NCBI RefSeq assembly: GCF_040105385.1
Contig: NZ_JBEDNQ010000006.1
Span: 334,490-398,489 of the forward strand
Reading direction: 5' to 3'
Length of the DNA: 64,000 bases
From: Pseudonocardia nematodicida
GTDB taxonomy: Bacteria > Actinomycetota > Actinomycetes > Mycobacteriales > Pseudonocardiaceae
Shown: positions 50,974 through 59,787 of the stretch, piece after piece
Layout: each line of letters starts with the position of its first letter
Numbering within the stretch: the first letter of the stretch is position 1
Position numbers and translations under genes: made by a program
The notes under the pieces: generated by a model
The model's input: only the letters and a program-made list of their open reading frames with translations
Databases searched by the model: none
Told to the model about the DNA's origin: nothing

Positions 50974-53900
50974 CGCCCGTCCTCGCCGGTGCCGGTCGGG
51001 TGGTGCCCGTTGGACGACGGCGCAGCGGAGTCCGTTCCGGGGTGTCCCGCCTCCGCCGGGCCGTCGTGACCGGGGCGACGCCCATCAGGGAGCTGCTGCT
51101 CGCGGGGTTCGCGGTGGCCGTGGCCGCCCCCGACCGCGAGCCGGGCGGGCTGCGCCGGTCCGGCAACGGCGGCGCGCCCGTTCGCGCCGACCGGACCGCC
51201 GCCGTCGTCCGGCCAGTCCTCGTCCAGCTCGTCGAGCAGATCGAGGTGCTCGTCGTCGTGCAGGTCGGCGTCGTGCAGGTCGGCGTCGTGCAGGCCGGCG
51301 TCGCGGGCGTCGGCGGACACGACCTGCACCGCACCGGCACGGACCCCGCCGACGAGGACCGGGTCGGCGTCCCCGGGACCGATCCGGGTGTCGACGCCGA
51401 CGTGGTCGAGCGGGCCGAGGTCGTCGCCGTCCAGATCCGGGACGCCGACCGGCAGCGCCTGGCGTCGCGCCGGCGGCAGCGGGGTGGGCTCGTCCGGCGC
51501 GGTGTACTCGGCGCCCGACGAGACCGCCGCCCGCGGCGCGACGCGGTGCGCGTCCGGGTTGGTGTCCAGCGCGTCGCGGATGTGCTCGAGGTGCGGTGCC
51601 TCCAGGTCGATCCGGATCTTCTCGACGCCGCCGTGCCCGTCGGCGAACACGAACTGGCGCGGGGTGTCATCGGGGCGGTCGTCGTGCCGTGGGCGCGGGG
51701 ACAGCGTCCCGAGCATCTCCTCGTAGCCGACGTCGGTGGGCACCCGCAGCAGCCGCAGCGCCTCGGACTGGGCCTCCTCGTCGTCGGTCCGGCCGACGAA
51801 CACCGCGTTGACCAGCGACGCGAACCCGGACACCCGCAGCAGGTCACCGGCCAGCTGGGAAGCGAACAGCGCCCGGACGTTGAACTTCCGGGAGTCGCGG
51901 GCCAGCCGGTCGATCAGCACCTTGCCGGTGGGGACCTGGGACAGGAAGTGCGTCTCGTCGAGCGCGACACCCTTGCGGGCGTTGCGGTCGGCGTCGTAGA
52001 TGGTGCGCTGGGTCAGCCAGGACGCGAGGTTCAGCAGCTCGACGCCGAGCGACTCGTTGTCGGTCCACTCCTCGCGCGGGCTGCCCGGGCGCGGCAGCGA
52101 CAGGCCCTGCATGGTCAGCACGGTGAGCCGGTAGTCGCGGTCGGCGTTCCACGGGTCCGAGCGGGACTCGTCCGGGAACAGCAACGCGGCCTGGGGCAGC
52201 TCGCGGCGCTCGTCGAGGAAGTCCGCGACGACGCCGGCGTGCGCCTCCCCGTCGGACGCGTGCCGGCGCAGCTCGTCGATCACCATGCCGGGGTGCCGGT
52301 CGGCGGCGCCGCCGACCTCGCGCACCGCGCGCAGCAGCACGATCCGGGTGTGCGGCTGGCGGGCGATCTCGTAGGGCAGCAGTCCGGACAGGACGTCGAG
52401 CACCAGCCGGCGACGGGTCGCGGCGGCCAGCGAGCGTTCCCGCCGCCAGGCCTTCTCCGGGTCCTCCTCGTCGGCGAAGTGGTCCGGGCGCGGCTCGGCG
52501 ACGACCCGGTACGGGTTGAGGATGCCCGGGTCGGCGTGCAGCAGGTTGATGTGCCGGGAGAACGGCGCGAGCTCCGGTACCCGGGCGAGCTCGGCGAGCG
52601 GCCCGGACGGGTCGAGGACGGTCCAGCTCGCCCCGGCGCGCAGTGTCTTGTAGACGATCAGCCCGGTCAGGAACGACTTCCCGGACCCCAGCCCGCCGAC
52701 GATCGCGGTCAGGCCGGACGCGCGTCGCACCTCCTGGGCCAGCCACGGGTCCCACGCCACCGGGCGGCGGGTCGCGGTGCACGTCTCGCCGAGCATGATC
52801 CCGCGCCGGTCGCCGACGCTGGCCGTCGCCGCGGGCACCCCGGCCGCGGCCCAGGTGACGCTGCCGCGGCGCCGGTAGGCCGTCGAGGCCAGCGGCTCGC
52901 CGGGGATGAACTCGCGGGCGTAGCGGTACTGGGCCTCGGGGTGTTCGATCTGCACCTTGGGCCGGTACAGGTCGACGACCTGCTGGGCGCGGGTGGTGGC
53001 CTCGGCCTCGTCCCGGCCGGACACCGCGATCCGCCACCAACCGTAGAGCCGGGTGTTGAGCTGGGTCAGCCCGGTGGTGACCTCGTCCTCGACCTCCAGC
53101 ACCCGGTCGGCCTGGCGGGCCAGCGACATCGGCGGGTCGAGGTCGTGGTCGTGGGTGTAGTGCCGGATCTGGCTGCGCACCTTGCCCATCTGGCGCTGCA
53201 GCTCACCGGTGACGTCCTCGGGGCGGCGGATGTACATCCGCGCGGACCACTCGACCGGGAACGGCAGCCGGTCCGAGTGCTGCATCCACGGGTCGTCGAT
53301 CTCCGGGATCCGCAGGCCCTCCATCAGCCCGACCGACAGCACGGCGACGTGCCGGGAGACGGCCTGCGACCGCATCCGGCCGACCACCCGGACGGTCGGG
53401 GCGTAGGGCTCCTGGTGCATGTCGACGCCCTCGGTGAAGGCGGCGAGGTCCTCCGGCTCCCAGCTGGTGACCCCGCGCGGGACCGAGGACAGCCCGCGCG
53501 GGGCGGGGAGCCCGAGCGCGACCGAGCGGTGCATCAGCCAGGCCATGTCCTCGGCGCCGGCCGGGACGGCGTCCAGCCCGGACCCGGCGACGAGGACGTC
53601 GAGGTGGTTGACCTCGGACTCCAGCGCGGCGAGCTCGGCCCGGACCGCCGACGGCGCGATCCGGTCCAGCACCGGTGCCGCCACCTCCACCCAGCGGTCG
53701 AGCATGCCCCGGCCGGAGACCTCGATGCCGAGGAAGACCTCCTTGTCGGCCATCGACAGGCCCATGAGGTGGCGCTGCTCGCCCTCCAGGAACCCGTCCC
53801 AGCCGAGCGCGCCGGGGACGTCGGGCATCCGGCCGAGCGCGTTCTGGTCGAAGGACTCGGCCCACATGTGCACCGGGTACGGCCGGGTGGTGACGCGCAG

Positions 53901-54155
53901 GTGCACCCACCGGCCCTGCAGCTCACCGAGCTGCGCGGCGATCTGGCGGATCAGCACCTCGCGCTGGTTGTCACTGCGGAAGCTCCAGGCCTGCGCGGCG
54001 AGCCGGTACCAGGCCATGACCTGGGTGCCGGTGCGCGTGAGGTGGCCGTCGATCGAGCGCAACGCGATCGACGGCGTGTAGCTCGACCCGCCCTCGCCGG
54101 CCCGGGCGCGCCCCCGCCGGCCCGCACGGCGGGGCGTCCGCTCAGGAGCGGCCAC
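50970..54155 (-). CDS. VirB4/TraC-type secretion ATPase
   Basis: A 1061-residue ATPase. An N-terminal VirB4-like domain (about 1-430) precedes the motor. Walker A is GGLGSGKSF (about residues 485-495), Walker B is GVALDETHFLSQ (about 725-735), and FASQLAGD follows as the usual sensor-like motif. The last 130 residues are acidic and repetitive, including a 15-bp DNA repeat giving Asp-Ala-(Gly/Asp)-Leu-His units. It energises assembly or transport of a type IV-like channel. GTG 54155 overlaps the upstream gene by 14 bp. The strongest single marker for the type IV reading of this locus. Confidence 0.82.
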   Translation of the reverse strand: MAAPERTPRRAGRRGRARAGEGGSSYTPSIALRSIDGHLTRTGTQVMAWYRLAAQAWSFRSDNQREVLIRQIAAQLGELQGRWVHLRVTTRPYPVHMWAESFDQNALGRMPDVPGALGWDGFLEGEQRHLMGLSMADKEVFLGIEVSGRGMLDRWVEVAAPVLDRIAPSAVRAELAALESEVNHLDVLVAGSGLDAVPAGAEDMAWLMHRSVALGLPAPRGLSSVPRGVTSWEPEDLAAFTEGVDMHQEPYAPTVRVVGRMRSQAVSRHVAVLSVGLMEGLRIPEIDDPWMQHSDRLPFPVEWSARMYIRRPEDVTGELQRQMGKVRSQIRHYTHDHDLDPPMSLARQADRVLEVEDEVTTGLTQLNTRLYGWWRIAVSGRDEAEATTRAQQVVDLYRPKVQIEHPEAQYRYAREFIPGEPLASTAYRRRGSVTWAAAGVPAATASVGDRRGIMLGETCTATRRPVAWDPWLAQEVRRASGLTAIVGGLGSGKSFLTGLIVYKTLRAGASWTVLDPSGPLAELARVPELAPFSRHINLLHADPGILNPYRVVAEPRPDHFADEEDPEKAWRRERSLAAATRRRLVLDVLSGLLPYEIARQPHTRIVLLRAVREVGGAADRHPGMVIDELRRHASDGEAHAGVVADFLDERRELPQAALLFPDESRSDPWNADRDYRLTVLTMQGLSLPRPGSPREEWTDNESLGVELLNLASWLTQRTIYDADRNARKGVALDETHFLSQVPTGKVLIDRLARDSRKFNVRALFASQLAGDLLRVSGFASLVNAVFVGRTDDEEAQSEALRLLRVPTDVGYEEMLGTLSPRPRHDDRPDDTPRQFVFADGHGGVEKIRIDLEAPHLEHIRDALDTNPDAHRVAPRAAVSSGAEYTAPDEPTPLPPARRQALPVGVPDLDGDDLGPLDHVGVDTRIGPGDADPVLVGGVRAGAVQVVSADARDAGLHDADLHDADLHDDEHLDLLDELDEDWPDDGGGPVGANGRAAVAGPAQPARLAVGGGHGHREPREQQLPDGRRPGHDGPAEAGHPGTDSAAPSSNGHHPTGTGEDGR
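51254..51298. repeat. 15-bp tandem repeat in the VirB4-like gene
   Basis: CGTCGTGCAGGTCGG is present three times in tandem (third copy one base different). On the minus strand it encodes a five-residue unit, Asp-Ala-x-Leu-His, in the disordered acidic tail. The repeat length keeps the frame. Confidence 0.85.
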
Positions 54156-54951
54156 GGTGGCCGCTCCCGTGCCAGGGGTCCGGACGACGGGTGCGGGCCG
54201 GGTCGGTCACGCCCCGGCGGACGCGCCGGGCGCCGCCGCGGGCCCGCCGGAACCGGCTCCGCCTCGGCGCGCTGCCCGGCTCCGGGAGCGGCGGGACGAC
54301 GCGCCGGGGCGCCTCCCGCGCCTCACCGTCACCCGGGGTGCCGTCGACGACCATCCCGCCGTTCCCCACGAACGGACCGTTCGTGGTGGCCGGATCCGGG
54401 GCCGGGGCCGTCGCGCCCCCGCGCGGCGTGCTCACGAACGGACCCTTCGTGGGAACCCGCTCCCCGAGCGGCCCGTTCGTGGCAGCGTCGACGGGCCCGG
54501 CGACCCGGGGTCCGGGTCGGACCGTCGGCGCGCCGCGGTCCGATCCCGACCAGGGACGGGAACGCTCGCCGCGCCCCGGCGCGCCGGGACGGTTGCGGGA
54601 CGCCTGCACCCGGACGTGCCCGGCCCGCACCGAGCCGCGGGCGGGCTTCCGCCCGGGGCGCGGGCCGGTGACCTCGGCCCAGAACTGCCCGAGGACCTGC
54701 CCGAGCGGACGCTCGTAGTCGATCTTCTTGCCGAGCAGGCGGGTGAGCGCGACGGTGCCGACCAGCGCCCAGGCGACCGAGAAGAAGTCCAGCCCGATCC
54801 CGAGCCGCCGCTGCACCATCATGATCAGCATCATCACGAGGAGCCCGACGCCGTAGCTGACGTAGCGGGCCCGCCAGGGGAAGGTGGCGCGCGGCGGGCC
54901 GAGCCAGACCGCGTCGACGCGGTACACCTCGTCGTCGGTGCGAACGAGCAC
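54142..54951 (-). CDS. PrgI/VirB3-like membrane protein with repetitive tail
   Basis: A 269-residue protein. The first 75 residues carry two membrane helices (YVSYGVGLLVMMLIMMVQ and FFSVAWALVGTVALTRLLG) after a short basic start, as in PrgI/VirB3 proteins that lie directly before VirB4. The remaining 190 residues are basic and disordered and contain three TNGPFV-type repeats encoded by DNA palindromes (54366-54482). GTG 54951 starts three bases after the stop of the VirB2-like gene. The end overlaps the VirB4 start by 14 bp. Confidence 0.65.
   Translation of the reverse strand: MLVRTDDEVYRVDAVWLGPPRATFPWRARYVSYGVGLLVMMLIMMVQRRLGIGLDFFSVAWALVGTVALTRLLGKKIDYERPLGQVLGQFWAEVTGPRPGRKPARGSVRAGHVRVQASRNRPGAPGRGERSRPWSGSDRGAPTVRPGPRVAGPVDAATNGPLGERVPTKGPFVSTPRGGATAPAPDPATTNGPFVGNGGMVVDGTPGDGEAREAPRRVVPPLPEPGSAPRRSRFRRARGGARRVRRGVTDPARTRRPDPWHGSGHRGRS
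54366..54482. repeat. Three in-frame palindromic repeats (CACGAACGGNCCGTTCGTG type)
   Basis: Copy 1 at 54366-54386 is a perfect 21-bp palindrome (CCACGAACGG-A-CCGTTCGTGG). Copy 2 around 54433-54451 has one mismatch, and copy 3 at about 54464-54482 keeps only the right arm. Spacings (66 and 30 bp) are multiples of three, so all encode Thr-Asn/Lys-Gly-Pro-Phe/Leu-Val/Gly. A palindromic element seems to have entered and spread inside a coding region. Confidence 0.75.
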
Positions 54952-54954
54952 CGC

Positions 54955-55227
54955 TCAGCCCGTGGAGACGAGCAGGTTCGCCAGCGCCTGGCCGACGAGC
55001 GGACCGTTGCCGGTCACCGCGATACCCAGTGCGATCAGTCCCACCAGCAGCCCGATGCTGCGCCGGGCCACGCCGGCGTTGTCACCCCGGCCGCCGATCC
55101 AGAGCAGGATGACGGCGATCGCGAGCAGGATCAGCGGAACGATGTTGTTCGTGATCCAGGCCTGGAGGTTGACCGTCGTCAGCTCTTGGGCGAGCACCAG
55201 CTGGATCGCCTCGGACGAGGTCTTCAC
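54955..55227 (-). CDS. Small two-helix membrane protein, VirB2/pilin-like
   Basis: A 90-residue protein: a polar start (KTSSEAIQLVLAQELTTVNLQ), one membrane helix (NNIVPLILLAIAVILLWIGG), a short basic loop (RGDNAGVARRS) and a second helix (IGLLVGLIALGIAVTGNGPL). Two closely spaced helices with a short loop are the hallmark of VirB2 pilins, and the gene heads the PrgI/VirB3-VirB4 series. The start is fixed by a strong AAGGAGGAG eight bases before GTG 55227. The channel or pilus role is inferred. Confidence 0.65.
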   Translation of the reverse strand: MKTSSEAIQLVLAQELTTVNLQAWITNNIVPLILLAIAVILLWIGGRGDNAGVARRSIGLLVGLIALGIAVTGNGPLVGQALANLLVSTG

Positions 55228-55738
55228 AGCTCCTCCTTGCGGACTCCGCGTCATCTCGGTCGCTCCCGCAGGCGAGTAGACCACGAGACGTGCGGGTGAT
55301 AGTAGAGGTATGGCCCGTACGCCCGGTGTGAACGCCACGCCTTGCGTTCAGGTCGACACGGTCGGCCGAACGGGACTCCCCCTCACCCGGACGTGACACC
55401 CGCCTCACCCGGACCGGCACCGCTGCGCACGAGCGCGCGAGATGTCATGGTCAGCGGTGGCTACTGTTCGGTAACCATCGGTGACGCGACCCGGCCGGGA
55501 ACCCCGCCGGGGGCGGTGGCGGATTACTGTTCGCCCGACCGCCGTCCGCGTCCCACCACAGCAGCGCGACGGCGACGTCGTCAGGAGGCACCGCGATGGA
55601 GAGGCCCGCCCCGTCCCGGGGACACGACGTGCCCTCGTCCGCAGCCCTCCCGGCCGGCCCCGACGCCTCCGCGCCCACCGGCGCCACGCGTCCCCGGCCG
55701 GCACCGCCTCGCACCGCACCACAGGAAGGCTCGTCCGC
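55228..55738. other. 511-bp divergent intergenic region with promoters of both flanking operons
   Basis: No gene is supported here. On the minus strand a TACTAT box (55299-55304) could drive the secretion-like operon. On the plus strand CGGTGGC followed by TACTGTTCG occurs twice (TACTGTTCG at 55462-55470 and 55525-55533), resembling duplicated -10 regions for the iron-sulfur reductase. The plus-strand leader after 55535 would be about 200 bases. No riboswitch motif is recognised. Confidence 0.4.
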
Positions 55739-58246
55739 ATGACCTGGGTCCAGTACCTGCTCGGCACCGTCACGGTGGTGTCGGCGATCGTGGCGGTGAC
55801 GCTGGTCTGGCGCACCGTGGCCAGGATGGTGTCGATCATCCGGCTGGGCCAGCCCGACCCGACCCGCACCGGCCCGTTCGGGCCGCGGTTGGTGACCATG
55901 CTGAAAGAGACCCTGGGCCACACCAGGATGCTCAAGTGGACCAAGGTCGGGATCTTCCACTGGCTGGTCATGATCGGCTTCGGCGGGCTGTTCCTGGCCC
56001 TGGTCGAGGCCTTCGTGGAGGTCTGGAACCCGCGGTTCCACCTGCCGCTGATCGGCGAGTGGGGCGTCTACAGCCTGTTCGTCGAGATCCTGGGTGTCGG
56101 CACCGTCGTCGGCATCGGCGTGCTGATCGTGATCCGCCAGCTGAACAACCCGGCCCGTACCGGCCGCTCGTCGCGGTTCTACGGCTCGAACATGGGCCGG
56201 GCCTACTTCGTCGAGGCGATCGTGTTCCTCGAGGGGCTGGGCATCCTGGTCGTGCGCGGTGGCAAGTACGCGCTCGGCTCGTTCGACGTCCCGGCCTGGT
56301 CGGCGCCGGTGTCGATGGCGATCGGGTCGGTGCTGCCGGCCTCGGCGACGCTGGTGACGGTGTTCGCCGCGGTCAAGGTGCTGTCGGCGACGATCTGGCT
56401 GATCGTCATCGCGCTGACCCCGACGATGGGCGTGGCCTGGCACCGGTTCACCGCGTTCCCGAACATCTACTTCAAGCGCGACGACGACGGCCGCAAGGCA
56501 CTCGGCGCGACCCGGCCGATGATGTCCGGCGGGAAGCCCCTCGATTTCGAGGAGGCCGACCCGGACACCGACGTCTTCGGCGCCGGCAAGGTCGAGGACT
56601 TCACCTGGAAGGGCCTGCTCGACTTCACCACCTGCACCGAGTGCGGGCGGTGCCAGTCGCAGTGCCCGGCGTGGAACACCGAGAAGCCGCTCTCGCCGAA
56701 GCTGCTGGTCACCGCGCTGCGCGACCACACCTACGCCAAGGCCCCCTACCTGCTGGCCGGCGGGTCGCGCGACATGGCCGGCGACGAGGTCGGCATCACC
56801 GGCGAGGGCGCCGAGGCCCGGCTCGCGACGATCCCGGTGGACGCACTCGCCGAGGCCGGCCGGCCGCTGATCGGCGGCGAGGACGTCCTGGGCGTCATCG
56901 ACCCGGAGATCCTCTGGTCCTGCACCTCCTGCGGGGCGTGCGTGGAGCAGTGCCCGGTCGACATCGAGCACGTCGACCACATCATCGACATGCGCCGCCA
57001 CCAGGTGCTGATCGAGTCTGAGTTCCCGACCGAGCTGAACTCGCTGTTCAAGAACCTGGAGAACAAGGGCAACCCCTGGGGCCAGAACGCCAAGGACCGT
57101 CTGGAGTGGACGAAGGGCCTGGACTTCGAGGTCCCGGTCTTCGACGGCGAGCTCTCCGCCGACACCGAGTACCTGTTCTGGGTCGGCTGCGCCGGGGCCT
57201 TCGACGACGGCCAGAAGAAGACCATCCGCGCCACCGCCGAGCTGCTGCACCGGGCCGGGGTCGGCTTCGTGGTGCTCGGCCCGGAGGAGACCTGCACCGG
57301 TGACCCGGCCCGCCGCGCGGGCAACGAGTTCGTGTTCCAGATGCTGGCCCAGCAGAACGTCGAGGTGCTCAACTCGGTGTTCGAGGGCCGCGAGCCGGGC
57401 ACCCGCAAGATCGTCACGACCTGCCCGCACTGCCTCAACACCCTGGGCCGGGAGTACCCCCAGCTCGACGGGCACTACGAGGTCGTGCACCACACCCAGC
57501 TGCTGAACAAGCTGGTCCGGGAGAAGAAGCTCGTCCCGATCTCCGCACCGGCCGGCGAGGACGCCGGCCCGGTGACCTATCACGACCCCTGCTACCTCGG
57601 CCGGCACAACGAGGTCTACGAGGAGCCGCGCGCGCTGGTCGGCGCGGCCGGGGCGACGCTGTCGGAGATGCCCCGGCACGCCGACCGTTCCATGTGCTGC
57701 GGCGCCGGTGGCGCGCGCATGTGGATGGAGGAGCGGATCGGCACCCGGATCAACATCAACCGGGCCGAGGAGGCCGCGGAGACGCTGACCAAGGCCTCCG
57801 GGAACGGGACGGCGACCGGCACGCTGGCCGTCGGCTGCCCGTTCTGCCGGACGATGATGACCGACGGGGTGAACCAGGTCGTCGGCGAGAACGTGCAGGT
57901 CCAGGACGTCTCGCAGATGCTGCTGGCCGCGGTGCGCCGCGGTGACCCGGCACCGGAGCCGGCCCCGGCCGAGACGACCGCCGAGGCCGCGCCGACGACG
58001 GAGACCCCGGCCGTCGCGACGCCGGACGTCGAGGTCGCCGCGGAGCAGGCCGCCGAGAAGGCCGTGGAACAGGGCGTCGCCTCGTCGAACGGGGGCGCGG
58101 CGGAGGGTTCGGAGGGGACCTCGACCGACGGGACCGCGGAGCCGAACGGGGTGACCGGGTCGAACGCGGCCACCGGGTCCAACGGGGCCTCCGGGTCGCA
58201 CGGCGCCGAGGCCGCCGAGGAGCAGGCGAAGCGCTCGGAGAACTGA
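55739..58246 (+). CDS. Membrane-bound iron-sulfur reductase (Rv0338c-like, HdrD/GlpC-type)
   Basis: An 835-residue protein. Five or six membrane helices (residues 5-220, NarI-like) are followed by two 4Fe-4S ferredoxin motifs (CTECGRCQSQCPAWN and CTSCGACVEQCPVD, about 300-405) and two CCG-type domains (FWVGCAGAF, CPHCLNTLG, DPCYLGRHN, MCCGAGGARMW). The C-terminal 110 residues are Ala/Glu/Gly-rich and variable. ATG 55739 has AGGAAGG upstream; the longer frame is not conserved. The mycobacterial counterpart is essential; it transfers electrons between a quinol or heme and an unknown partner. Confidence 0.9.
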   Translation: MTWVQYLLGTVTVVSAIVAVTLVWRTVARMVSIIRLGQPDPTRTGPFGPRLVTMLKETLGHTRMLKWTKVGIFHWLVMIGFGGLFLALVEAFVEVWNPRFHLPLIGEWGVYSLFVEILGVGTVVGIGVLIVIRQLNNPARTGRSSRFYGSNMGRAYFVEAIVFLEGLGILVVRGGKYALGSFDVPAWSAPVSMAIGSVLPASATLVTVFAAVKVLSATIWLIVIALTPTMGVAWHRFTAFPNIYFKRDDDGRKALGATRPMMSGGKPLDFEEADPDTDVFGAGKVEDFTWKGLLDFTTCTECGRCQSQCPAWNTEKPLSPKLLVTALRDHTYAKAPYLLAGGSRDMAGDEVGITGEGAEARLATIPVDALAEAGRPLIGGEDVLGVIDPEILWSCTSCGACVEQCPVDIEHVDHIIDMRRHQVLIESEFPTELNSLFKNLENKGNPWGQNAKDRLEWTKGLDFEVPVFDGELSADTEYLFWVGCAGAFDDGQKKTIRATAELLHRAGVGFVVLGPEETCTGDPARRAGNEFVFQMLAQQNVEVLNSVFEGREPGTRKIVTTCPHCLNTLGREYPQLDGHYEVVHHTQLLNKLVREKKLVPISAPAGEDAGPVTYHDPCYLGRHNEVYEEPRALVGAAGATLSEMPRHADRSMCCGAGGARMWMEERIGTRININRAEEAAETLTKASGNGTATGTLAVGCPFCRTMMTDGVNQVVGENVQVQDVSQMLLAAVRRGDPAPEPAPAETTAEAAPTTETPAVATPDVEVAAEQAAEKAVEQGVASSNGGAAEGSEGTSTDGTAEPNGVTGSNAATGSNGASGSHGAEAAEEQAKRSEN

Positions 58247-58433
58247 CTCCGGTTCCGACGGACGGCCGGGCTGCCTGCGGGTGGTCCGGCTGTTCGCGTT
58301 CCGGGGGGCGTGCGCTCCGACCACCGCCGCGCCCGGCCCTCGCCGCGTCGCTCAGCCCTGTCGCCGGCAGCCACCCCGCCGAATGGCACACGTGGTGTGC
58401 CGATGATCAGGGAACCTGCCCGGAGGATCGCCC

Positions 58434-59711
58434 TCAGCAGGGGGCGAAGGATCGCACCTGGAAGGTGGGGTTCGCGGCCTCGGTACGGGCCAGCACGATC
58501 CGGCCCAGCTCCGCACCGGCCGCAGCGCCCCAGGCGGTGCCGCAGCCGTCGACGGTGGTCGTCCCGCCGGGTGCGACGACCGGGTCGGGCTCACGGTCCG
58601 GGCTCGTCACCTCGGCACCGGCGGGCATCCGGGCGTGCAGGACGGCGACGGCGTCCTCGCAGGTCGCGGCGCCGGTGGCCGTCCGCAGCTGGTCGATCGC
58701 CCCGTCCTGGGCGAGCCGGCAGACCCGGGCCGGGTTCGGGCCGGCGACGCCCGTGTCGAGCGAGACCAGCGCGAGCTGGGGACGGTCGACGCCGAGTGCC
58801 GTCCGGAACTGTGCGCCGGCCTGGGCGTCCAGCTGGGCCTGCTGCTCGCGGATCTCGACCGACCGGAAGGTGTAGCCGGCCCCGGCGAGCACCAGCAGCG
58901 CCGTCCCGACGGCCAGCACCTTCCACCGCGGGAGCAGGAGCAGCCCGGCGACGACGACGCCCGCCGCCAGCGCCAGTCCCCACGCCCAGGGGTTGCGGGC
59001 CGTCCCGTGCACCAGCGCCCCGACCAGCACGAGACCCGCGACGTGCGGGGCCCAGCCGGCCAGCATCCGGTCGAGCCGCAGCAGGGCGAGCAGGACGAGG
59101 GTCCCGAACCCGAGCCCGACCGGGACCCACCAGCGGTCCGGGTCGTCGAGGAAGGGGAACAGCAGCAGCGCCGCGCCGACGATGCCCAGCGCCGTCGCGC
59201 CACGGACGGTGCGCGGACGCAGCTTCCGCCAGTGCTGCCACGGGTCGCGGTCACCCGGGCCGCGGTCACCAGGGGCGCGGTCGCCCGGGGCGCGGTCGCC
59301 CGGGGCGCGGTCGCCGGGATCATCGGAGCCCCCGCGGCCGACGTCGGCCCGCGGCCCGGAGTCCGCGTGTTCCTGGTCGGTCCGAGGAGCGGAGCCCGAC
59401 CGACCGGCGTCGAGGCGACCGGGACCGGCCGGGCGGCCGGGGTCCCGGCGGACGGGAGCGGCCGGAGAGGCGGGGACGACCGCCGAGCCGGGATCGACCG
59501 GCGAACCGGGATCGACCGAGGAGCCGGAGCCGACGGAAGGTCCGGGCTCGTCGGCGGTGGGTGACCCCGCACCCTGCCGGCGGGCGGGGGCCGGACCGGC
59601 GCCATCGCGACCGCCGAACGGCCGCGCACCGCGGTCCGGACGGCCGGAACGGCGGCGCCCCGTCGCCCACGGGTCGGGCCCTGTCCCCGGTGCGCTGCGA
59701 TCGGCGTCCAT
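58434..59711 (-). CDS. Membrane protein with long repetitive N-terminus
   Basis: A 425-residue protein of unknown function. The first 165 residues are Pro/Gly/Arg/Asp-rich with a Gly-Asp-Arg-(Ala/Gly)-Pro pentapeptide repeat, then come five to six membrane helices (about 170-290) and an exported C-terminal domain (about 300-425) with three Cys (VCRLAQDG, ATCEDAVAVLH, DGCGTAW) and a final FAPC. It is convergent with the iron-sulfur reductase gene and followed downstream by dcd on the same strand upstream of it. The exported domain might form disulfides; no enzyme motif is seen. Confidence 0.65.
   Translation of the reverse strand: MDADRSAPGTGPDPWATGRRRSGRPDRGARPFGGRDGAGPAPARRQGAGSPTADEPGPSVGSGSSVDPGSPVDPGSAVVPASPAAPVRRDPGRPAGPGRLDAGRSGSAPRTDQEHADSGPRADVGRGGSDDPGDRAPGDRAPGDRAPGDRGPGDRDPWQHWRKLRPRTVRGATALGIVGAALLLFPFLDDPDRWWVPVGLGFGTLVLLALLRLDRMLAGWAPHVAGLVLVGALVHGTARNPWAWGLALAAGVVVAGLLLLPRWKVLAVGTALLVLAGAGYTFRSVEIREQQAQLDAQAGAQFRTALGVDRPQLALVSLDTGVAGPNPARVCRLAQDGAIDQLRTATGAATCEDAVAVLHARMPAGAEVTSPDREPDPVVAPGGTTTVDGCGTAWGAAAGAELGRIVLARTEAANPTFQVRSFAPC
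59246..59318. repeat. 15-bp tandem repeat in the membrane-protein gene
   Basis: About five copies of CGCGGTCGCCCGGGG with small changes. On the minus strand it encodes Gly-Asp-Arg-Ala-Pro units. The unit length keeps the frame. Confidence 0.85.
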
Positions 59712-59787
59712 CGCGATCCAGACTAGTGCCGCGCCACCGGGACGAAAGCCCCGAGCGACCCGCGCCCCGACGCGATGATCGCCGGGA

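Noticed and set aside
51000..54671. A plus-strand open frame of 1,223 codons opposite the VirB4-like gene (and similar giant antisense frames at 14533-17580 and 44267-46450)
   Set aside because: At this GC content stop codons are rare in antisense frames. The translations are Arg/Gly/Asp-rich with no domains, while the opposite strand carries clear motifs.
43798..55227. Integrative conjugative element
   Set aside because: No integrase, relaxase, coupling protein or flanking direct repeats were seen in the window; the ATPase locus is treated as a stand-alone system.
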